The notes under the pieces were generated by a model that did not search any database, was not told where the DNA came from, and saw only the letters and a program-made list of their open reading frames with translations. This document shows positions 16,943 to 25,928 of a stretch of 64,000 nt of DNA, piece by piece. How positions within the stretch are numbered: position 1 is the first letter of the stretch; each line of letters opens with the position of its first letter. This DNA comes from an uncultured Bacteroidia bacterium (GTDB lineage: Bacteria; Bacteroidota; Bacteroidia; NS11-12g; UBA9320): positions 789,827-853,826 of the forward strand of contig CALSTB010000005.1 in NCBI GenBank assembly GCA_943789165.1, read 5' to 3'. The position numbers and the translations under genes were made by a program.

Positions 16943-17725
16943 ATGATTCAACCACTAGCATACGTAAACCCGGAAGCGAAAATAGCCAACAACGTTGTCG
17001 TTGAGCCGTTTGTTACGATTCATAAAAATGTTGAAATTGGAGAAGGTTCATGGATTGGATCAAATGTAACCATCATGGAAGGTGCTAAAATTGGCAAAAA
17101 CTGCCGCATCTTTCCAGGTTCAGTTATTTCTGCAATTCCACAAGATCTCAAATTTAATGGTGAGGACACCACTGTTGAAATTGGTGACAATACCACTATA
17201 AGAGAGTGTGTTACCATAAACAGAGGAACAGTAGCTAAAGGCAAAACAGTAGTTGGAAACAACTGTCTATTAATGGCTTACGCCCACATTGCCCATGATT
17301 GCATATTGGGTGACAATGTGATTATTGGCAATGCATCTCAAATAGCTGGAGAAGTTGAAATTGACGATTTTGCGATTTTAAGTGGATTGGTGGCAGTTCA
17401 TCAATTTGCTAAAATTGGTCCTCATGTGATGATTAGCGGAGGAAGTTTGGTAAGGAAAGACGTACCGCCTTATACGAAAGCAGCTAGAGAGCCCTTGTCT
17501 TACGAAGGCGTTAACTCCATTGGACTAAGACGAAGAGGATTTACACCTGAAAAAATCGCAGAAATTCAAGAAATCTACAGGATGTTGTATCTCCGTGGTT
17601 TAAACAATGCGAAGGCATTGGCAAAGATTGAAGCTGAAATGCCAGCAACTAAAGAACGTGATGAAATCATCAGTTTTATCAAAAGTTCAGATCGAGGAAT
17701 CATGAAAGGTTTCCTATCCAGATAA
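16943..17725 (+). CDS. lpxA: Acyl-ACP--UDP-N-acetylglucosamine O-acyltransferase LpxA
   Basis: The 260-residue protein catalyses the first step of lipid A synthesis, transfer of 3-hydroxyacyl from ACP to UDP-GlcNAc. It is a hexapeptide-repeat beta-helix (about residues 5-185) with the catalytic histidine in MAYAHIAHDCILGDN. A C-terminal helical domain begins near YEGVNSIGLRRRGF. IPQDLKFNGE is another LpxA signature. The length is normal. It lies 15 bp after fabZ and 4 bp before the next gene. Confidence 0.96.
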   Translation: MIQPLAYVNPEAKIANNVVVEPFVTIHKNVEIGEGSWIGSNVTIMEGAKIGKNCRIFPGSVISAIPQDLKFNGEDTTVEIGDNTTIRECVTINRGTVAKGKTVVGNNCLLMAYAHIAHDCILGDNVIIGNASQIAGEVEIDDFAILSGLVAVHQFAKIGPHVMISGGSLVRKDVPPYTKAAREPLSYEGVNSIGLRRRGFTPEKIAEIQEIYRMLYLRGLNNAKALAKIEAEMPATKERDEIISFIKSSDRGIMKGFLSR

Positions 17726-17729
17726 CATT

Positions 17730-18344
17730 ATGGCAATTGAAGTTGAATTAAAGCAAGTCTCCAAGCGCTTTAAGCGTGATTGGATAATTCAACACGTCGA
17801 TTATACTTTCGCTTCAGGCGACAACACGGCAGTATTAGGCGCTAACGGCAGTGGCAAATCAACTTTGTTAAAGATTTTATGTGGTTATATGGCGACTACA
17901 GAAGGAGAAATTATTTGGCGTAACGATGGCCAAGAAATTGACCCTGCTAGTTGGCACCACTTCTTTGCGTACACTGCGCCCTATTTAGAGCTAATCGAAG
18001 AATATACACTTCAAGAATGTCTAGATTTTCATTTTAGTTTAAAATCGTTGCGCACTGACATCGATTTGGAGGAATGGTTGGAAGAAAGTGGTCTTAGTAA
18101 GCATAAGTCCAAACAAGTCCAAAATTTCTCAAGCGGCATGAAACAAAGATTGAAGTTAATTTTAACACTTGGATCCAATGTTCAAATATACTTTCTGGAC
18201 GAACCATGTTCCAATCTGGATGAATCTGGCATACAATGGTATCAACAATTAATTTCAACTTTGTCGTTAGACAAAACCATTGTTGTGGCGAGTAATAGTC
18301 ACGATGAATATGCGTTCTGCGACAAGACAATAAGCGTGAATTAG
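17730..18344 (+). CDS. ABC transporter ATP-binding protein without adjacent permease
   Basis: The 204-residue protein is one ABC ATPase domain. It has Walker A LGANGSGKSTLLKIL, signature FSSGMKQRLKL (a degenerate LSGGQ), Walker B IYFLDEPCSNLD and a weak H-loop region near SNSHDE. It starts 4 bp after lpxA, so it is probably co-transcribed with the lipid A genes, but no permease lies next to it. A role in exporting an envelope component is plausible from the context only. It resembles ATPases of ABC-2-type exporters in size. Confidence 0.85.
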   Translation: MAIEVELKQVSKRFKRDWIIQHVDYTFASGDNTAVLGANGSGKSTLLKILCGYMATTEGEIIWRNDGQEIDPASWHHFFAYTAPYLELIEEYTLQECLDFHFSLKSLRTDIDLEEWLEESGLSKHKSKQVQNFSSGMKQRLKLILTLGSNVQIYFLDEPCSNLDESGIQWYQQLISTLSLDKTIVVASNSHDEYAFCDKTISVN

Positions 18345-18424
18345 CGTTTAGTTGCTACTAAATCACTACTGATCATTCGTTAAAGACGTCAAAATCCATA
18401 AACAGGCGTAAAAACTTCATGGCA

Positions 18425-19147
18425 TCATTTAGCCCAGAGATTATATTTCCCTATGCACCACAAAGCACGAAAGCCGTCTTTCCACCCAATTTTTTTGCCA
18501 TCTTCATACGTTCTACCGTAGTAAGAAATGCCTATTTCATAAATACGCACCTTTGGGTATCTCGACATTTTTGCCGTCACTTCAGGTTCAAACCCGAAAC
18601 GCTTTTCTTTTAAATCAAGTGACTGGATAATCTCCCGTCTAAAAACCTTGTAACAGGTTTCCATATCGGTGAGATTTAAGTTGGTAAACATATTGCTGAG
18701 CAAGGTTAATAATTTATTTCCCAACGTATGCCAAAAGAACAAAATACGATGAGGCTTACCTCCCATAAATCTTGAACCATAAACCACATCTGCTTCACCT
18801 TCCTCTAATGGTCGCAATAAGTCGTTATACTCAAATGGGTCGTATTCTAAATCCGCGTCTTGTATTAATACATATTTACCAGTAGCTCCAGCAATACCCG
18901 TGTGTAAGGCAGCGCCTTTACCGCTATTGACCGTATGCTCAAGTAGGCGAATGTTTAAGCTTGGGTTTTTTTCTTGATATGATGTTACAGCATCTGAAGT
19001 ATCATCCGAAGAACAATCGTTTACGATTATAATCTCCTTTTGGAGATCATTCATTAGGTTTACGTCCCGAACTTTATCCAATATTAGGTGAATAGTTTTG
19101 CCCTCGTTGTATGCAGGGATTACGATGGAAACAGCGTTATTTGTCAT
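18425..19147 (-). CDS. Family 2 glycosyltransferase, dolichyl/polyprenyl-phosphate mannose synthase-like
   Basis: The 240-residue protein has the GT-A fold hallmarks: [11 protein letters not shown] at the N-terminus, [24 protein letters not shown] and the metal-binding [10 protein letters not shown] further YKVFRREI region supports the DPM1-like subgroup, which loads a sugar onto a polyprenyl phosphate at the cytoplasmic membrane. There are no obvious membrane segments, so a partner may anchor it. It is divergent from mnmD with a 25-bp gap; the box TTAATTTG (minus strand, 19159-19166) is a seven-of-eight match to the -7 consensus. The exact sugar is unknown. Confidence 0.85.
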   Translation of the reverse strand: MTNNAVSIVIPAYNEGKTIHLILDKVRDVNLMNDLQKEIIIVNDCSSDDTSDAVTSYQEKNPSLNIRLLEHTVNSGKGAALHTGIAGATGKYVLIQDADLEYDPFEYNDLLRPLEEGEADVVYGSRFMGGKPHRILFFWHTLGNKLLTLLSNMFTNLNLTDMETCYKVFRREIIQSLDLKEKRFGFEPEVTAKMSRYPKVRIYEIGISYYGRTYEDGKKIGWKDGFRALWCIGKYNLWAK

Positions 19148-19172
19148 TTATTAAGCGGCAAATTAACATAAT

Positions 19173-19865
19173 ATGAACGACAAATGGGACACTTCGAGCA
19201 AAGTATTGAGTCGGCGTATTGTGACTACTGAAGACGGCTCAACGTCAATTGAAATCCCAGAAATGAATGAGATGTACCATAGCCGTAAAGGAGCTATTAA
19301 AGAATCTCAATTTGTGTACATAGATCACGGATATAATCTGTGCACCTCCTCTCCCATCAACGTTTTGGAAATTGGTATGGGCACTGGGTTGAATGTACTT
19401 TTAACCCTCATTGAAAGTAAGCGTCAACAGCGAACTACATATTTTCATACTTTGGAGCCTTATCCATTAAATACGAATGAATGGGCTCAACTCAATTTTG
19501 AAAAGCATTTAAGCATCGCAAAAGAAACTCTACAACTGATTCACGAAACCAAAAGTGATGAAGAACTTGAAATAAATGAATATTTCAAGTTTCAACTCAG
19601 CAAAACGAAGTTGGAGCTGTGTCAATTAAACAACAATCAGTATGACGTAGTATACTTTGATGCTTTTGCACCGAATAAACAAGCAAATCCATGGCAGTTG
19701 GATAATATTCAAAAAGTATATGACTGCTTGAGACCAGGAGGAATTCTAACGACTTACTGTGCTCAAGGACAATTTAAAAGAAATCTTTTGCAAGTTGGAT
19801 TTTCTGTAACAAATCCTGAAGGACCGATGGGTAAAAGGGAAATCACCGTAGCCTATAAAAAATAA
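19173..19865 (+). CDS. mnmD: tRNA wobble-uridine methyltransferase MnmD (MnmC methyltransferase domain alone)
   Basis: The 230-residue protein matches the DUF752/MnmD family. The N-terminus has the SIEIPEMNEMYHSRKGAIKE substrate-binding segment. The SAM-binding motif is VLEIGMGTGLNVLLTL, followed by YDVVYFDAFAPNKQANPW, GGILTTYCAQG and the terminal GKREIT. MnmD methylates nm5(s2)U34 in tRNA, the last step done in E. coli by the N-terminal half of MnmC. Here the FAD-dependent half is absent, as is usual in Bacteroidota. A bidirectional terminator follows. Confidence 0.92.
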   Translation: MNDKWDTSSKVLSRRIVTTEDGSTSIEIPEMNEMYHSRKGAIKESQFVYIDHGYNLCTSSPINVLEIGMGTGLNVLLTLIESKRQQRTTYFHTLEPYPLNTNEWAQLNFEKHLSIAKETLQLIHETKSDEELEINEYFKFQLSKTKLELCQLNNNQYDVVYFDAFAPNKQANPWQLDNIQKVYDCLRPGGILTTYCAQGQFKRNLLQVGFSVTNPEGPMGKREITVAYKK

Positions 19866-19873
19866 AACAAAAA

Positions 19874-19901
19874 AAATCCCGCTCCAAAAGGAACGGGATT
19901 T
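19874..19901. terminator. Intrinsic terminator shared by convergent genes
   Basis: AAATCCCG (19874-19881) pairs with CGGGATTT (19894-19901), with an inner TCC/GGA pair. The long A-run on the left becomes a T-run on the minus strand, so it best serves the T9SS cargo gene ending at 19922. It may also stop mnmD. Confidence 0.8.
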
Positions 19902-19921
19902 CATATATGATAAGTTTATTC

Positions 19922-21241
19922 TTATTTAACTGTGAACTTCTTAGAAGCTGTGTACTCACCTGCAGTGATTGTGTACAAGTAGATACCAGGCTTTAAGTTG
20001 TTTGTGCTTAGAGTTTCAACATGGTTTCCAGCTGATCTGTTAGATGTAACATTCGTGATGCTCTTTCCAACAAGGTCAAACATTTCAATGTTAACTGTAC
20101 TTCCATGACCCAAAGTAAATGGAATATTTACTTCTGCGTTTGTAGAAACAGGGTTCGGGTAGGCATTTCCTAAACCGTAACCGTTCGCGTTGATTTCATC
20201 AACACCAACATTTAAAGATTTTAACTTGTACATAGAATATACATGCGTTCTAGCTGGAGTTGTTGTTAGGTTACCTGGGTAGAAATACTCAGTAGCTCTC
20301 TCGCTGTATTTAATAAAACTGTAAGCAAAAACTCCGTGTGACATTGAAGTATCTGTTAAAAACGCTGGGTTTTGAACTGTTCCTTGTCTTACTACTAAAG
20401 GCATAAATGAATTGAGCTTTGTTGCACCTTGAACACTAGAATCGTTAACAATAGTGTCTCCAAACTGCCAAGCCATTCCTGGTACATAAGAAACTGTATA
20501 TCCAGTTAAGCTTCCTCCATTCGTTTGGCCCAAGCCTGTTTCAAATGTAATGAACCCGCTAAAAGAAGCTAAGCTAGTGTTATAAAAGTCTTCAGTTGAT
20601 TCTGAAAGAGGAATTTTAATAGTTTTAGTAGGACTATATCCAGCATTTTTGCTTTGGTTGTATCTAAAACTAGCTGAACGCCATTGTTGTCCACTTGTGC
20701 TACTAGTATAAGTTAATCCTATAACATCTGCATTGTTATAAATGCCGATAACCAATGTATCAACAACTCCAGGGTTTGCATTCATGTATTTGTAAAAGAA
20801 ACCAACTGAATCCACTGTATGATTGTTAAATCTAGATAACGACGGTGTTTCAGGAATTAGGTTAAAATGCTCACTCGTTGGGTCAAAAACTTGACCTAAA
20901 GCATGTGTACCAACGTGATTTGGGTACGGGTTGCCGTTGTCATCAGAGAATATTTGTACTGCTGTTGAATCAGGCCATATAGAATTACCAGTAAAGTAAG
21001 TAACGCCCTCTCCGTTTTCGCTTAAAGCACCTTGGTAATTATACCATTCTTCAACTTCAAGTTTTCCTAATTTCTTAGAGGCATTAGATCTAAGTAACTC
21101 CTCTGCACCGAAAGGTACTTCCTTTTGGTCACCCATTTTTTGTTCATAATTGTCGGTACTTTGTACCTCCTGACCATTAGCCACAACTGCACCGGCAGCA
21201 ATGATTCCGGTCACAAACATTTTTGTAAATAAACTTTTCAT
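19922..21241 (-). CDS. Secreted protein of unknown function with T9SS type A sorting domain
   Basis: The 439-residue product has a signal peptide (MKSLFTKMFVTGIIAAGAVVANGQ). A mature region of about 320 residues has no recognised enzymatic motif and looks like beta-rich lectin/jelly-roll sequence. The C-terminal sorting domain begins GLGNAYPNPVSTNAEVNIPF, contains FDLVGK and LKPGIYLYTI, and ends ASKKFTVK. T9SS export and surface attachment or release follow from the CTD. It has its own promoter (21271-21302, minus strand) and terminator, so it is monocistronic. The codon choice looks like that of a well-expressed gene (impression, not calculated). Confidence 0.88.
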   Translation of the reverse strand: MKSLFTKMFVTGIIAAGAVVANGQEVQSTDNYEQKMGDQKEVPFGAEELLRSNASKKLGKLEVEEWYNYQGALSENGEGVTYFTGNSIWPDSTAVQIFSDDNGNPYPNHVGTHALGQVFDPTSEHFNLIPETPSLSRFNNHTVDSVGFFYKYMNANPGVVDTLVIGIYNNADVIGLTYTSSTSGQQWRSASFRYNQSKNAGYSPTKTIKIPLSESTEDFYNTSLASFSGFITFETGLGQTNGGSLTGYTVSYVPGMAWQFGDTIVNDSSVQGATKLNSFMPLVVRQGTVQNPAFLTDTSMSHGVFAYSFIKYSERATEYFYPGNLTTTPARTHVYSMYKLKSLNVGVDEINANGYGLGNAYPNPVSTNAEVNIPFTLGHGSTVNIEMFDLVGKSITNVTSNRSAGNHVETLSTNNLKPGIYLYTITAGEYTASKKFTVK

Positions 21242-21270
21242 TAATTATCCTTTTATGTAATACTTTTTTG

Positions 21271-21302
21271 CAAAAATATGCTTTCACAACAAATGTACAC
21301 AA
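21271..21302 (-). promoter_or_regulatory. Promoter of the T9SS cargo gene (TTG-N21-TATTTTTG)
   Basis: On the minus strand a -33 TTG (plus 21300-21302) and a perfect -7 TATTTTTG (plus 21271-21278) are 21 nt apart. The -7 box ends 29 nt before the ATG at 21241. Confidence 0.6.
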
Positions 21303-21343
21303 CAAATTACATGCACTATGTCAGAATGTAGTAATCGTTGTAT

Positions 21344-22051
21344 TTAATCTATGTCACCTAACATAGGTCGTATCAGTAATTCTTCCACTACTGCTTCAGC
21401 TGGTAATTGATACGTATGCACAATCAATTCAGCAATCGAATCAACTTTTAAAAACCGTGAATCTGGCAATTCGGTTCCATCCCATGAGTCGGTTCTTGTA
21501 GCTCCAGGCAAGACTGCAGTGACTTTTATATTGTCTTCTTTAAGTTCTTCTCTTAATACTTTGGTTAATCCATATTGCGCGTATTTAGATATGCAATAAG
21601 TGCCGCCATTCTTATATGGAGTAATACTGGCTGTAGAACATATATTAAATAGGTGTGGTTTGTTTGATTGTTTCAACACAGGAATGGCAAGCTTTGAAAA
21701 ATAATATGACGCATTTAAGTTCGTTTCCATCATGACGTCAAATGATTCATCCGATTCATCTTGAATCTTGCCAGGATGAAACACGCCAGCGTTATTCACT
21801 AATACATCAATACCACCAAAACGGTCGACCACCGAATTAAAAAAAGTTTTTATCTCTGACTTCTTTCTAACATCACACGTTTTAAAATGAAAATCAATTT
21901 CGAATTTTGATACGTCTTTTTTTAGTGTGTCTAAATGTGCTTGACTACGTCCACAGGCAGCAACATTGTACCCCAGTTGTGCAAAATGTAAAACAATAGC
22001 TTTCCCAATTCCTCGAGAGCCTCCTGTGACCAAAACAGTTCTTTTGTCCAT
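21344..22051 (-). CDS. Short-chain dehydrogenase/reductase (SDR)
   Basis: The 235-residue form starting at the ATG at 22051 begins MDKRTVLVTGGSRGIGKAIV, the usual SDR N-terminus with the TGxxxGIG NAD(P)-binding motif. The NNAG motif is in VLVNNAGVFHPG and the catalytic S-Y-K is ICSTAS...YCISKYA. A start at 22072 would add seven residues but would lie within a few bases of the -7 box at 22081, so the inner start is preferred. The substrate is unknown. The gene is divergent from mlaE. Confidence 0.88.
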   Translation of the reverse strand: MDKRTVLVTGGSRGIGKAIVLHFAQLGYNVAACGRSQAHLDTLKKDVSKFEIDFHFKTCDVRKKSEIKTFFNSVVDRFGGIDVLVNNAGVFHPGKIQDESDESFDVMMETNLNASYYFSKLAIPVLKQSNKPHLFNICSTASITPYKNGGTYCISKYAQYGLTKVLREELKEDNIKVTAVLPGATRTDSWDGTELPDSRFLKVDSIAELIVHTYQLPAEAVVEELLIRPMLGDID

Positions 22052-22080
22052 ATTTATCGAGTTTATTTCCACAATTATGG

Positions 22081-22088
22081 CAAAACTA
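22081..22088 (-). promoter_or_regulatory. -7 box (TAGTTTTG) for the SDR gene
   Basis: On the minus strand TAGTTTTG is a perfect TAnnTTTG match 29 nt before the preferred SDR start at 22051. No TTTG-type -33 element is clear at the usual distance. It sits back to back with the mlaE promoter. Confidence 0.45.
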
Positions 22089-22100
22089 GTTGATTAAATC

Positions 22101-22129
22101 TTTGCTCTTACTTTTAACCGATATATTTA
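22101..22129 (+). promoter_or_regulatory. Promoter of mlaE operon (TTTG-N17-TATATTTA)
   Basis: A -33 TTTG at 22101-22104 and a -7 TATATTTA at 22122-22129 (seven of eight consensus bases) are 17 nt apart. The -7 box ends 16 nt before the ATG at 22146. Confidence 0.6.
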
Positions 22130-22145
22130 CCGCTGCAAAATATTT

Positions 22146-22883
22146 ATGCAAATTTTTAACCACTTCGGCACCTATCTTTTGTTTTTAAAACGCATGATTT
22201 CTCGTCCAGAGAAATTGAGTGTTTATTGGGAACGCACCATGTTGGAGATGAAGAACATTGGAGTGGGTTCCTTGGCTATTGTTGCGATTATCGCAGTATT
22301 TCAAGGTGCCGTAACCACCTTGCAAATTGCCTATCAACTGGTAAGCCCATTAGTCGCCAACCCTGTGATTGGATCCATTGTAAGTGATTCTTCTATGCTT
22401 GAACTAGCGCCTACCATTACCTGTTTGGTTTTGGCAGGAAAAGTGGGTTCTCACATCGCGTCAGAAATTGGTACCATGAAAGTAAGTGAACAGATTGATG
22501 CCTTAGAAATCATGGGAATCAATTCACGAGCCTTTGTCGCTTCGCCTAAAATTATTGCAGGTGTTGTCATGTTTCCATGCTTAATTATTATCTCTATATT
22601 TTTAAGCAACGTCGGTGGCATTTTCGCAGGTTATGCGAGTGGCATATTAACTCCAGATGAATTCATCCAAGGAGCACGTGAAAGCTTCCTACCTTTTAAC
22701 TTGGCCTTCTCGCTAATTAAAGCATTCGTTTATGCTTTTATAATTACGTCAGTATCGTCATACCACGGATATAAGACCGAAGGCGGTGCATTAGAAGTTG
22801 GCAGCAGCAGTACCAAAGCCGTTGTGTATAGCGCTGTACTCATATTATTCTCCGATTACCTGTTAACCCAATTGCTTTTATAA
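22146..22883 (+). CDS. mlaE: MlaE-family lipid transport permease
   Basis: The 245-residue integral membrane protein has five or six hydrophobic segments and the MlaE signature: IAVFQGAVTTLQ, then ELAPTITCLVLAGKVGSHIA and SEIGTMKVSEQIDALEIMG. MlaE is the permease of the MlaFEDB/MCE-type ABC system that moves phospholipids between the inner and outer membrane. The gene overlaps nothing but is 2 bp before the ATPase gene. No MCE-domain (MlaD) gene follows; it must be elsewhere. The transport direction in this phylum is not settled. Confidence 0.9.
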   Translation: MQIFNHFGTYLLFLKRMISRPEKLSVYWERTMLEMKNIGVGSLAIVAIIAVFQGAVTTLQIAYQLVSPLVANPVIGSIVSDSSMLELAPTITCLVLAGKVGSHIASEIGTMKVSEQIDALEIMGINSRAFVASPKIIAGVVMFPCLIIISIFLSNVGGIFAGYASGILTPDEFIQGARESFLPFNLAFSLIKAFVYAFIITSVSSYHGYKTEGGALEVGSSSTKAVVYSAVLILFSDYLLTQLLL

Positions 22884-22885
22884 CC

Positions 22886-23617
22886 ATGATCGAATTAAAA
22901 GATTTACATAAATCATTTGATGGGATTGAAGTATTAAAAGGCATTTCAACTTCTTTCGAACCAGGTCGCACCAACTTAATTATTGGCGCTAGTGGTGGCG
23001 GTAAAAGTGTATTAATGAAGTGTATGGTTGGACTTTTACAACCTACTTCTGGTCAGATCTTATATGATGGTCGGGATTTTCACAAACTAGACAACAAGCA
23101 AATACGAGACGTTCGCCGTGAAATTGGCATGCTGTTTCAAGGCAATGCGTTATTTGACAGCTATACGGTTGAAGAGAATATTGAATTCCCTTTAAAAATG
23201 TTTACCGATATGACTCCGGCCGAGCGACATGACCGAGTAAATTTTTGTTTGGAACAAGTACATCTAGAAGGAATCAACCTAAAATACCCTGCTGAAATCA
23301 GTGGAGGAATGAAAAAACGGGTTGGAATAGGGCGTGCAATTGCGTTAGACATCAAATATTTATTTTGCGATGAACCCAACTCTGGTTTAGATCCAGTTAC
23401 TTCTCGAGTGATTGACGAATTGCTGCAAGAAATTACCGAAGAGTTCCAAATGACAACTGTAATCAACACCCATGATATGAAAACCGTTTTTGATATCGGT
23501 GATCATATTATATTTATATACGAAGGAAATAAATGGTGGGAAGGCAAAAAAAGTGAGGTTCGTCTCGCTGACAATACGGAGCTTAAAGCCTTTATTAATG
23601 CCTCTTACTTTGAATAA
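22886..23617 (+). CDS. mlaF: MlaF-family ABC ATPase
   Basis: The 243-residue ATPase partners MlaE. It has Walker A IIGASGGGKSVLMKCMVG (the GASGGGKS form is typical of MlaF), a Q-loop region MLFQGNALFDSYTVEENIEF, signature ISGGMKKRVGIGRAI, Walker B YLFCDEPNSGLDPVTS and H-loop NTHDM. Length and motif spacing are normal. It is followed 9 bp later by a S46 peptidase gene, so mlaE-mlaF-peptidase may be one transcript. Confidence 0.92.
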   Translation: MIELKDLHKSFDGIEVLKGISTSFEPGRTNLIIGASGGGKSVLMKCMVGLLQPTSGQILYDGRDFHKLDNKQIRDVRREIGMLFQGNALFDSYTVEENIEFPLKMFTDMTPAERHDRVNFCLEQVHLEGINLKYPAEISGGMKKRVGIGRAIALDIKYLFCDEPNSGLDPVTSRVIDELLQEITEEFQMTTVINTHDMKTVFDIGDHIIFIYEGNKWWEGKKSEVRLADNTELKAFINASYFE

Positions 23618-23626
23618 CGAATACCT

Positions 23627-25759
23627 ATGAACTCAAGACTATTGCACATCTGCAGGATTTTAATTCTTTGCTTAACGCTTTCCATCCTTGCTTTTACTAC
23701 TTCTACAAAGGAAGAAGGCATGTATCCCCTAGCCCAACTTGGCAGCCTAGATCTCAAAAAGGCAGGTCTGGAAATGGCTCAGTCGGATATCTACCAGCCT
23801 GGTAAAATTGGTTTGACAAATGCGCTCGTTCGTTTGGGAGGATGCACAGGCTCTTTCATTTCTGACAAGGGTTTGATTATTACCAACCACCATTGCGTGT
23901 TTGGCGCTGTGGCTTCTGCAAGTTCTCCCGAAAACAATTACTTGGAAAACGGTTTTTACGCCAAAAATGAAACTGAAGAGATCAAAACGACTTTGCCGTG
24001 TAAAATAACGTTGTCGTTTGAAGACGTAAGTGCCCGTGTCCTTGAAAACGTAAACGCTGAAAGCTCACCACAAGAGCAACAAAAAACCATATCAGACAAC
24101 TTAGAGAGAATAACCAAAGAAGAACAGGCTGAATATCCAGATCTTAAAATTGAGATATCAGAAATGTTCGTTGGCAAATTCTACACGTTGTTCAGATATA
24201 AGATGCTGACAGATGTTAGATTGGTCTATGTACCACCTAAAGCTGTTGGTAAATTTGGCGGTGAAACTGATAACTGGATTTGGCCACGTCACAATGGCGA
24301 TTTCAGTATCGTTCGTGCGTATGAAGATGGCAAGCCATATACACCAGATCGCTTTTTAGAAATTGATGTAAACGGCACGCAAGAAAACGACTTTGTATTT
24401 GTATTAGGATATCCAGGCAGTACCTATCGACATTTCCCAGCGCAGTTTTTAACGTATCAAAACGACCACCTACTGCCACTCATTTCATCGTGGTTTGATG
24501 AGCGTATCGCTTTGCTGAAACAAGACGCGAAAGGTGACGTTGGCAAAGAACTCCAATATGCTAGTACGTTAGCATCGTTAAGCAACACAACGAAAAACTT
24601 TAAAGGCAAAATGCAGGGCCTACGCAGAACGAATATCTTACAACACAGATATGAAGAGCAGGAAAAGCTTCAGCAGTTCGCATTAAATTCAAATGGTGAA
24701 GTAGATAATAAGGTTATTCCTCGAATTGCAGAGCTTTACAAAAAGAAGAACAGCATTGCTGATGATTTCATTCTATTGAACCAAATGTATTCTGCCTCGG
24801 GGATGTACTATGCTGCGCACATGCGCAATGTATTAAAAGAAGAATACCTCAGTACAGATAAAAAGAAGCGAGCCGATTGGTTGGCGAATAGCGACAAAGC
24901 CATGGACCAAGTTAAGTCTGGGTACAGAGTGGTGTCGACTGAGATTGACCAAACCTTGTTTGCCTCACTTTTATACCGCGTATATCAAACCAACAATGGC
25001 CGCGCGAACAAAGCATTAGATTATTTAGGCTTAAGTAATCCGACCAAAGAAGAAGTATTGGCGGCTGTTAGCAAGATTTGGGGCAAAAGCAAATACGCCG
25101 ACAAAACAAAAAACCTGAACAACATTGAAAACAAGCCTTTAAAGTTTATAAAGTCGAAAGATAAGATTCAGGACCTCGCGGCTATTTTTCATCCAATTAA
25201 TCAAGAATTGCGACAAGAATGGTCTGAGATTAGTGCAGAGTTAGATGCACTAATGCCAAAGTTGGCTGACATCAAACAAGCGTATTACAAAGGCAATTTC
25301 ATCCCGGATGCCAATGCTACTTTACGTTTAACCTATGGATACGTTAAAGGATATAGTCCTAGCGATGCAGTGCACAACGATCCATTTACAACCATTGACG
25401 GCATTCTTGAAAAAGCAGAGCCAAGTGGTGATTACTATATGCCTCAAAACATTCTAGAGAAGTTCAAAACGGTGAATGCCAACGACAATTTAAAGCATCC
25501 TAAAGGTGGTCAAGTCGTGGTAGGCATATTGTACAACTTAGATACGACTGGCGGAAACAGTGGCAGTCCCATTTTAAATGCAAAAGGACAACTGGTTGGT
25601 GTCAATTTCGACCGCGCCTTTTCCGCAACGATTAACGACTTTGAGTGGAATGAATCATATAGCCGATCCATTGGTGTGGATATTCGATATGTCTTGTATG
25701 TAATGAAATACGTAAGCGGTGCAGACGCAGTGCTTGAAGAATTGAATGTTTCATTGTAA
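23627..25759 (+). CDS. S46 dipeptidyl-peptidase, DPP11-like (acidic P1 specificity)
   Basis: The 710-residue protein has an N-terminal secretion signal. The chymotrypsin-like S46 triad is His89 in IITNHHCVFG, Asp225 in the segment TDNWIWPRHNGDFS and Ser645 in TGGNSGSP. These enzymes cut dipeptides from peptide N-termini in the periplasm. The specificity residue 18 positions after the serine is Arg663 in VNFDRAF. In Porphyromonas gingivalis DPP11 the equivalent is Arg673 and gives preference for Asp/Glu at P1 (established), so the same preference is inferred. It lies 9 bp after mlaF and 169 bp before a second S46 gene. Confidence 0.92.
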   Translation: MNSRLLHICRILILCLTLSILAFTTSTKEEGMYPLAQLGSLDLKKAGLEMAQSDIYQPGKIGLTNALVRLGGCTGSFISDKGLIITNHHCVFGAVASASSPENNYLENGFYAKNETEEIKTTLPCKITLSFEDVSARVLENVNAESSPQEQQKTISDNLERITKEEQAEYPDLKIEISEMFVGKFYTLFRYKMLTDVRLVYVPPKAVGKFGGETDNWIWPRHNGDFSIVRAYEDGKPYTPDRFLEIDVNGTQENDFVFVLGYPGSTYRHFPAQFLTYQNDHLLPLISSWFDERIALLKQDAKGDVGKELQYASTLASLSNTTKNFKGKMQGLRRTNILQHRYEEQEKLQQFALNSNGEVDNKVIPRIAELYKKKNSIADDFILLNQMYSASGMYYAAHMRNVLKEEYLSTDKKKRADWLANSDKAMDQVKSGYRVVSTEIDQTLFASLLYRVYQTNNGRANKALDYLGLSNPTKEEVLAAVSKIWGKSKYADKTKNLNNIENKPLKFIKSKDKIQDLAAIFHPINQELRQEWSEISAELDALMPKLADIKQAYYKGNFIPDANATLRLTYGYVKGYSPSDAVHNDPFTTIDGILEKAEPSGDYYMPQNILEKFKTVNANDNLKHPKGGQVVVGILYNLDTTGGNSGSPILNAKGQLVGVNFDRAFSATINDFEWNESYSRSIGVDIRYVLYVMKYVSGADAVLEELNVSL

Positions 25760-25881
25760 GACATTATAGTCGCCTTCAGTATAGACACGGTTGTGTACGT
25801 TAATTTAACCCTACCTAATATCCAATTGTCGATTAATTGTATTCGTGTGTCTTATTGGTTTTAACAAGTCGGGTAAAGGCT

Positions 25882-25889
25882 TATTTTCG
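25882..25889 (+). promoter_or_regulatory. Possible -7 box (TATTTTCG) for the second S46 gene
   Basis: TATTTTCG matches the -7 consensus at seven of eight positions, 39 nt before the ATG at 25929. A T-rich stretch (25859-25862) could be a weak -33 element. The 169-bp gap 25760-25928 otherwise shows no obvious terminator or gene. Confidence 0.3.
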
Positions 25890-25928
25890 CAGACTGTTTA
25901 AATTAGTTGTAATTATATCAATATAAAA

